Source: Larix kaempferi (lineage: Eukaryota > Streptophyta > Pinopsida > Pinales > Pinaceae). Taken from it: a DNA stretch of 64,000 nucleotides. Shown one piece after another: positions 57,271 through 64,000 of the stretch (its first letter is position 1; each line of letters begins with the position of its first letter). The notes under the pieces were generated by a model, which worked only from the letters and a program-made list of their open reading frames with translations, searched no databases and had not been told where the DNA came from. The position numbers were made by a program, and so were the translations under genes. The stretch is from assembly GCA_027924585.1 (NCBI GenBank), contig BSBM01000826.1, positions 16,756,001-16,820,000 of the forward strand, read 5' to 3'.

Positions 57271-58095
57271 TATTAACAATCAAATTAACACCCTTAGTCA
57301 TGTGACGGAAGAAGCACATTTTTACTATGCTCCCGCAACATGAAAACAGAAAAACAAGTACATTCAGAGACAAGTCCTCTCTGATCTAATCACTTCTCCC
57401 ATAAATGGAAGGATTAGGTGAAAACAGTATGAACCTAAAGAGACCAATTTCAGTGATTGGACCACTCATAAAAGGTCCAAAACTAAGCTACACAAATCAA
57501 AAAGTGAAGATAAATGCATTAAAGTGCATTAATTGTACTTAAAGTATGCTAAAGTTGTGCAAAAATCCTAAAAACTATGGAAAAATGGGTTTTTGAGCTA
57601 AAATGATCAAAAAATATAAAAAGGGACAATCCCACGTTGAAAAGAGAAACATGAGGGCTCATTTCCCAATGCTATATAAGAAAGGCATGGGAGGCATTGT
57701 AGAGTACACAAAGGAAGAGCAAAGGCATGCTGGAGAGATTCTAAAGGAGGAGAAACAGCTCAAATTCTTCAAAAGCAAGGGTGAAGGAAGGGAAGCTCAT
57801 TGCAATGGAGGAAGGATTCTCACCTAGATCATTGGTAAGGATGTATTTCTTCCTTGTTCTAATATGAATGGATTCAAGTTTCTACCATCTAAGAGTTTGA
57901 ATTTTGCTTATCATGTATGAATTTAATTCTTAAATGGATTTAGACCTTAATGAGTTTTGATGAATGAATATGGATCTTTAGAAACTTGTAATAATCTCTT
58001 CATTTGCTGACATAGAAACTCACCATTTCTTAGTAAGATAGATTGATATGTTGCATATCTAACTCCCTAATTGCAAACTACATCTTCTATTATCA
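57271..58095 (+). mobile_element. E9 3' LTR
   Basis: It starts TATTAACAATC (TG changed to TA) and ends TTCTATTATCA, with TATATAAG at 57673-57680. CCAGT follows. Confidence 0.9.
57673..57680 (+). promoter_or_regulatory. Probable TATA box of the E9 3' LTR
   Basis: Same motif and context as 37355-37362. Confidence 0.5.
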
Positions 58096-58100
58096 CCAGT
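58096..58100. repeat. Target-site duplication CCAGT of E9, right copy
   Basis: Identical to 36953-36957. Confidence 0.93.
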
Positions 58101-58380
58101 CAAAAAAGGGTGCATGAGGCCACAATAAGTGGCATCCAGAGCTCTAACCCCCCACAAGAGTCAGATAACTCAGGTGGACTGCACTGGAACACTCAGTAGG
58201 TTCCTATAAAATAGGGAATTGACTGAAGTGGTCCTAAAATTATGCATGCAGGGTTCAGAAGGTGGTAGTTGGATCCTGGATGACATCTGCACACCACTAG
58301 GGGGAAATGACATCATCAACAACTAGGAAAAATAAATAATGCTTTCTAGGACAAGGATGGAGTATTGAAATATCCTAACA
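58101..58380 (-). mobile_element. E5 5' LTR, last piece
   Basis: It aligns with the end of the other LTR piece at 26478-26727 and ends ATCCTAACA. The three pieces total 656 bases. Confidence 0.87.
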
Positions 58381-58385
58381 AACCC
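58381..58385. repeat. Target-site duplication AACCC of E5, right copy
   Basis: Identical to 10517-10521. E4 sequence resumes after it. Confidence 0.85.
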
Positions 58386-58478
58386 AGGTTTATCATAGAC
58401 CCAAGATCTATCAATCGCGTCGAACCCTCAGCAACAGAACCCCCCCCTGAAACCAAATAATCAAGCTTCGATACCACA
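58386..58478 (-). mobile_element. E4 leader and primer-binding site
   Basis: On - the PBS reads TGGTATCGAAGC (58465-58476), two changes from the initiator-Met site, two bases from the LTR. The leader continues at 10521 on the far side of E5. Confidence 0.75.
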
Positions 58479-58908
58479 TGTAAGTTTTAAACATGTGTAG
58501 GGAATCAACTCATACAGATTCTTTTAAACAAAACAAAGATTACACCACAACATTCACATATAATACACAAAGATTTAACTGAGAAAACCAAAAAAACTTA
58601 GAGACGCACCTCTTATTTTCTCATTCTCATTATGAATCACTCACAATACAATATAGGTATTCTACAGCATCCAATACCCTAATCCGTTAATCTGGATTAG
58701 AAAATAGACCCCAATCCCTTAACCAGGATTAAATTACATTTTTTTTTAAATTCCCCAAAATAGCCGAAAACAACCTAAAAAGTTTGGCGCTCGCTACGCT
58801 CGCAGATGAAAATGACCTATCGTCCATTTCCGTGAAGGTACCATAGGGATCGTTAGGCACGCATCTGACATGTGCAACCCCCCCCATACATATGCAAAGA
58901 ATATAACA
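58479..58908 (-). mobile_element. E4 5' LTR
   Basis: On + it begins TGTAAGTTTTAAAC; the right end is placed at ATAACA because copia RNase H coding of E11 starts just beyond. No partner LTR is in the window, so the right boundary is uncertain. A palindromic GCTCGCTACGCTCGC lies near 58790. Confidence 0.6.
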
Positions 58909-58914
58909 CATACC

Positions 58915-59205
58915 TTATAGGAATTGGGTAAGATGAAGCATAATAGCAGGTTGTATAGTGACAGCCAAAGCACCATTCATATTGAAAAGAACGCATCCTT
59001 CCATTCAAAGACTAAACCTTCCATTCAAAGACTAAACATACACAGCTTAGGCATCATTTCATACAGTCGGTTCTGGAAGATGAACTGTTGAAGCTGGAAA
59101 AGATTCACACTAGCTAGAATCTTGCAGACATGTTGACAAAGGTAGTAACTAGAGAGAAACTGAGTTCCTGCTCAGTTTCAGTTGGCCTTCAAGCATGAAG
59201 GTGAA
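58915..59205 (+). pseudogene. E11 copia RNase H C-terminus (broken)
   Basis: LYSDSQSTIHIEKN has the Ser-flanked Asp of copia RNase H. AsFHSKTK, HFIQ-like sequence, VLEDELLKLEKIHTS, LADMLTKVVTREKLSS and CSVSVGLQA follow. A perfect 20-base duplication (CCTTCCATTCAAAGACTAAA twice, 58998-59037) shifts the frame in the middle. The rest of the element to the left is missing; E4 abuts it. Confidence 0.85.
58998..59037 (+). repeat. 20-base tandem duplication in E11 RNase H
   Basis: Two adjacent identical copies of CCTTCCATTCAAAGACTAAA. It looks like a simple slippage or repair duplication. Confidence 0.9.
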
Positions 59206-59283
59206 GATGAGAAATTTTCCAGGTCCAAGGTTCATAGCATAGTTCAGCAAGTGCAGCAACGATGGAGTTATTGTGATCAATCT

Positions 59284-59296
59284 CCAAGTGGGAGAT
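59284..59296 (+). other. Polypurine tract of E11
   Basis: CCAAGTGGGAGAT stands immediately before the LTR start; this form is typical of copia elements. Confidence 0.85.
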
Positions 59297-59825
59297 TGTT
59301 AGTTGTGGAGCCTGATCTTCCTGATTTAGAGATGTTGTTTCGGCTGTGTTTGTACCCCAGTTTTATATGATGCGCATGTGGACTATACACTCATCCCAAG
59401 GGTGGGAATCACCCCCGACAGGGGTCTAGGGGCGAAGCCCCAAAAAGAAATTTTTTGGGTTGTCATTGGCCAACAATTTGTGGGCCCATGGTATTGGGTA
59501 GCCCGTAGTATTTTCCCATGGTAATTCCCCTTTAAAAGGAAGACATCGTAATACGGCTATGTAATGTATTGTAGCATTGTAAAGATATTTGTGATTGTGT
59601 AAGAGAGATTGAGAAAGAGTGAAGAGGAAGTTGTAGCGGATGTGTTGCAGGTTGTATCCCTTCATTTATTTGATGGTATAATAATAAAAGGACTGAAAAT
59701 TTCTCTGTGAATGTAGCCCAGATTGGGTGAACCACATATATTGGTGTCTCTCTTGTATTGTGTTTATGTGATTTATATTTGCATCTTGTTTATTTTTATT
59801 GCTCTGCGATCCTATTTTTCTAACA
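59297..59825 (+). mobile_element. E11 3' LTR
   Basis: It starts TGTTAGTTGTGG and ends TTTTTCTAACA, 529 bases. It follows RNase H and the purine tract in the correct order. There is no 5' partner in the window. Confidence 0.8.
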
Positions 59826-60277
59826 CTTACTTGTTGAGACACGCATACTCCATAGCATCCATATGGATGGTGTTGACTAAGATTTGATCATAACATACTC
59901 GATGATCCCAATACCTGATATACAACCAAGAAAAAAAAACAATAAATAATCAATAATGAAAAATAAATAAATAAATGAAGTGGCTACAGAATCTTGGATT
60001 CTGCAACTACTTCTTATTAAAACTAAACAAAATGATAAATAAATAAACAACATGTACCTATGATGAAGATAAACCAAAATCTAAGTAACTAATATAGGCA
60101 TCTAGGACAATATCAAGCACTCATTTTCAAAAACTCTGAATTTTTGGAAACATCAGGGGTGATGTAAATGTTTATCCCTTGAGCATGGATCACTTGAGAC
60201 GTATCTTGAACCCTTAGTCTCTTTCACAACTCATAGACTTCCTCTTGATGTGGTTGATTTAACCTTTCACGCTGATG
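59826..60277. other. AT-rich stretch, no gene seen
   Basis: It contains A-rich runs and repeated AATAAATAAAT but no ORF or LTR end I can support. Confidence 0.5.
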
Positions 60278-62199
60278 TTATAACTCAATAATTAATTCCT
60301 CCAAGGCATCCACCTTCCTTTGTAGAAAGTCATTCTTAATTGAAAAGTTTATGAGTAAACGCAAGCAACGTGGACAACAAGGTTTAGTATGACTTTGCAA
60401 TTGTATTTTGTCTGGATCAACCTTAGCCATTTTATCACTGATGGCTCTGATCTTATCAAGAGCTGGCGCCAAATTCATTATCCTCGAGTATGATTTCATA
60501 GAAGGTAAATGATTAATAAAAACATACTTTTTTTCATCCCCTACTTTCGCATCCTATGTCATAGGAATATTTTCAGGTTTAACTTCTACTGAGTCATCAA
60601 CTTGGATGGGAGTTTCAATACTTTGACCTTGCGTTGTATTAGAAACATTCTTTCCTGAAATTATTTTAACCCATGAGATCATTCTAGCCATCGTATTGTA
60701 TGCAATATTAGCATTAGTAGGATTTTCATACCCCCATGGTCGTTTAATACTTTTTAATTCATCGAGTTGTAAATTACAGGCGTTGGCATACTTTCACAAG
60801 AGTATAATTTACCCCCACCCTTATTCAAACAATATGCATTCCCATCCTGCTCTTGCAACAATTTGTCATTAATATATGGAGAAAGATGAATTATGTCATC
60901 TTTGCACACACCTTCATCCTGAGTCTGATGTGAGGAAACCATTAGCGATTCTACCCTTCTTTCCACAATTGAGTGTTTACCATGGTTACCATCAAGAGAA
61001 GATACGTGACTTTTCATATCACATATTGGGGAATTTGTTGTTCGTGCATAGGGGAAGATTAAATTTCCCTCTATTTGACCTTATTGTTCAGTATTACAGT
61101 TATCAGTTGGGATGTGAAGCTTGTGAAGAGATGGTTTCAGATCTATGCATTCTTTAACATGAATAGACTCCTTCTTATGATTTAATTTATGAAGTGTGTG
61201 AGTTACACCCATTCTATCTCAAGTCTGGTTGAGAATGTCTTCCAATGACTCATGCTTCTCAAACGATCAGTTGAATTCAGAGTTATCTAAAAGATGGGAA
61301 TTTGTCATAGTAGGAAAATTATGGTCGATGGCGTTATTCGGATGAGGAATCGACTACGTTAGGGCCATTATTTGCAGAGTAACACTATACTTAATGAAAA
61401 CAAGCCTGTCATCCTTATCTTCATTCAAACCCTCAATTTTGGCTTTTTCTTCTGATGAGGAATCCTTTGTTTGAGGATTTTAATCCCGAACAAGATCCTG
61501 AGAAGGATCAATGGCATTTGGGGTTTCATCAACTAGATTCTGTTTACAAAAATCTCGCTAGGAATCCCCTAATTGAGCGAGTATGAATTCTACCAAAATA
61601 CGAATGAGACCATAATGGAAAAGAACACTCTCTGAATTCCCAAAAGTTATATGATACCGGGAAGACATGGCCCTTATACTCTTTAAGAGAAAATATGGTA
61701 GATTAAGACGAACTCCTAACAGAGCTGCAAATATCCTCACATGGTATTTCAAAACCAAGATATACATACCCTCGCAAGTTATAAACTGAGCTACAGGTAT
61801 CAACATCTTTCGCCATTTAGGTTTGCAAAACTTGAGAGGCATACCTTTCTGAAACTTTTCCACTTGCACAGGCTTAGAGAGCAGCTTCTTCCATGGCACG
61901 TTTTTAAGCGAGGAGTGCTTAAACCATTTCTCACCATCAAGAGGAAGTCTGGTTGCTTCAGCAATAAACTCTTCACTCACCACGAACTCGAGGTCTCCCA
62001 CAATTACCTTCTGACCATTGAAATATTTTGCGAAGGAGACAATTAATTGCTCGCTATGGTCATGAAATTTGGCAATAAATTCCATCCACCCAGCCTCAAT
62101 GAAATGCTTATAGTGCTTATGATCTAATTCAATGGTTTTCGATGTCTCTGATTCAATCCGTTTAATTAAAACCATGATACAATATGAAGTATATGGCAA
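60278..62199 (-). pseudogene. Broken accessory ORF of a plant retroelement
   Basis: The first part is open for 213 codons (62199-61558): ELDHKHYKHFIEAGWMEFIAKF, then GDLEFVVSEEFIAEATRLPLDGEKWF, KWRKMLIPVAQFITCEGMY, LNLPYFLLKSIRAMSS and SVLFHYGLIRILVEF. This pattern recurs in uncharacterised ORFs of plant retroelements. Many stops follow. Conserved-looking segments reappear at 61017-60754 and 60750-60278, the last ending with a helix NDFLQRKVDALEELIIEL after CCPRCLRLL. No enzyme motif is seen. Its domain layout loosely resembles the E6 LTR ORF. No host function is claimed. Confidence 0.6.
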
Positions 62200-64000
62200 T
62201 GAGGTTATGACTGCGAGCTAAGGGGGGTGCATAAGAATGCACAGGCGATAGTCCTATCTCCATACCAACCTTAGCATGAATGAAAAATGAGGAAATTTTT
62301 AGGGTAATGTTATAGCAAAGCTTGCCTTTCTCGAGACCGAGAAATATGACAATGGTCGAGTAATGAGTGCCTAACAACGAGTGGTGTGAATGCATTTAAT
62401 TAAGATGTACTAGACAGTTATGTGTCTACAAAAGGAGCATAAGACTATAAGGATGACGAATCATCGAGGCACCTTCCAGATTTGTTGTGAGTCATGTTAA
62501 ATGTCTGAATGAATGGGACGAAAAAAGGTCAAGTTGGAAGAGGTGCATGGCCCTAGATTTAATGTAAACCGTGCAGGTCATCCATTATCATAATTGGATC
62601 AAGGCTAAACCGCCTCTATCACATACACAAAACTTGAATCAAGGACAATTTTATATCACATCGTGTCTGCCCCAGAATTCAAAATTGAAAGATGGACGTT
62701 CTTTTCAAGATGGCGAAAAATTGAGTTGTAATTTTCCAATGAGAAACTTCAAACAAAGTTTCATGAGTACGAATGACTAAGATTTGATGATTCGAAGTTG
62801 TATGTGTAGACTTTGACACGAGGGACTAGGAAACAACATGATAATGATCCTCTCCTTAGGATTACCAAGGTATAGTTTTTTTTTTTTACTTCCTTTTAAA
62901 ATGTATTTTCATAAACTTGGATTGGTTAATCATCTTGGTAAGATTTACCAAAATACAATATTTTAATATTTTAAATAATACCAAGGAGAACTTAAAATAA
63001 AATTAGGAGAGTGATAAAAAATCATTAACTAATCCTTAGTAAATCTTATGAAATGGAATCAAATGTAATGTAGCCAAATCTTTGGATGATATTGCATATT
63101 AAATAAAAAATATAAACAAAAATATGCCAAAGGATAAAAGGCAAAAAAAAAAAAGCCTATTCAAAAGTTTAACCCTGAAAAAGTGAGTAAGCTACACAAT
63201 GAATAAGCAAATGAGAATTAGATTAAAATTATGACTCACAATTCTTTGCAACTTAAAATGGCAGAGATGTTGTCTTACCCTTCATTCATACAAAGAGAAA
63301 CCGCATCATTCTCAGTGAGTTGTTGAATCAATACTTACTGGGCTACAAAATTAACCCTAGGTTAGAAAGCTTTAAAGATATCCTTAATCCTTGGATTCCA
63401 AGCTTTCATTCATGAAATCCACGGGGAACAAGAATTACTAAATATGTCAATGGATGTCCATAACAGAAACAACGTAAATCTCCATTTTCACATTCCCACT
63501 GGAAAATTAGAGGGCCAAGATGGTAAAGATTATGCAAAATCAAGTGAAAACCAAAGATCAAATAACCATGGATGTAAATATTACCTGAGCCCATTATCAT
63601 TGATAAAGAATCTGTTGAAAAGGGCTTAAAATAAAAAGGGGACCCATTCATTTCTTACCAGAATGAATGGGTTGCGGTTGACAGAGGCCAACATTCCCTA
63701 TTTGCTTTTCCTAGGTTAAATCTTTGTGTCACTTTTGCATGGTTATCTTTGAATGATCCTTGTTTTATTTTCTGCTACAAATGAATGATTCTATAATTGT
63801 GGGATGAAATTAAATATGAAATTAAAGTTGGAAGAGATGAAAATTATACTACTAAGTTGAAAACGCTAACCTATTGCACTGCTCATCTCTCCACCAGACT
63901 TTGACAATTATTTTATTCTCTATATCTCGGCGTCAGCTTCTACTGTTGCAAGTGTTTTGGTCCAACGAGTCGATGGTCACAATGAATATGTCATTTACTA
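62200..64000. other. No recognisable gene; AT-rich, possible element leader
   Basis: It lies upstream of the accessory ORF on - and could be its leader. It includes poly-T and poly-A runs (62877-62887, 63147-63157) and a palindrome TTGGTAAGATTTACCAA near 62940. Short ORFs near 63400-63650 overlap on both strands and look accidental. Confidence 0.45.

Larger units (their letters stand above)
36958..58095 (+). mobile_element. E9: Ty3/gypsy element with a second RNase H downstream of integrase
   Basis: LTRs lie at 36958-37777 and 57271-58095; a 3.4-kb leader, gag, PR, RT, RNH, INT and aRNH lie between. Without E10 (43689-50557) and its duplication it is about 14.3 kb. The LTRs differ at roughly one base in ten over the first 200 compared, so it is older than E8. 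Frameshifts, stops and an RT deletion make it dead. Confidence 0.92.
10522..58380 (-). mobile_element. E5: small non-autonomous copia-type element hosting the whole nest
   Basis: Without insertions it is about 2.9 kb: LTR (657), internal (1615), LTR (656). PBS and PPT both read on -. It encodes only a gag-like ORF. The left LTR holds E6; the right LTR holds E8 and E9. The left LTR begins TA and ends TA where the right one has TG and CA, consistent with transitions at both ends. Confidence 0.85.

Noticed and set aside
63406-63651. 81-codon ORF on - near the right end as a host gene exon
   Set aside because: No motif, a similar-size ORF on the other strand, and no splice or promoter support.

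Overview
This window looks like intergenic DNA of a large, repeat-rich seed-plant nuclear genome. A gymnosperm is plausible from element style and age, but nothing here proves it. No host gene, rRNA gene or tRNA gene is visible. Nearly everything is LTR retrotransposon, mostly decayed and nested. The only long undamaged element-type gene is the gag ORF at 31600-33447.
Layout. E1 (1-1566) is the 3' end of a Ty1/copia element on +. An LTR-like piece on - follows (1588-2279). E3 (about 2290-7935) is a Ty3/gypsy relic on -. E4 is a copia relic on - (gag, protease, integrase at 8243-10472). It was split by a large nest, so its leader, PBS and 5' LTR lie at 58386-58908. The nest is E5, a small gag-only copia-type element on - (10522-58380, target duplication AACCC on both sides). 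E6, a gypsy on + with 3.35-kb LTRs (10929-26472), sits inside the left LTR of E5. E8, a gag-only Sirevirus-like element on + (28525-36758, duplication ACAAT), and E9, a gypsy on + (36958-58095, duplication CCAGT), sit inside its right LTR. E6 was later hit in its reverse transcriptase by E7, a 1.67-kb solo-LTR-like insertion (17960-19625). E9 was hit in gag by E10, a copia on - (43689-50557). After the nest come E11, a copia RNase H tail with 3' LTR on + (58915-59825), a broken retroelement accessory ORF on - (60278-62199), and about 1.8 kb without recognisable genes. With the insertions removed, the two E5 LTRs are 657 and 656 bases long, which independently supports the reconstruction.
How the parts work. 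E6 and E9 encoded gag, protease, reverse transcriptase, RNase H and integrase for copy-and-paste transposition. Each also carries a second, archaeal/plant-type RNase H, but in different places: between protease and RT in E6, downstream of integrase in E9. In both, the resident Ty3-type RNase H has lost its first catalytic Asp. E6 further carries an ORF of about 345 codons inside each LTR. E5 and E8 lack pol and must have relied on enzymes from other elements. E3 and E9, two diverged copies of one lineage, share a TAA stop at the same codon at the start of RT. All identity statements are by-eye comparisons; no alignment or database search was run.
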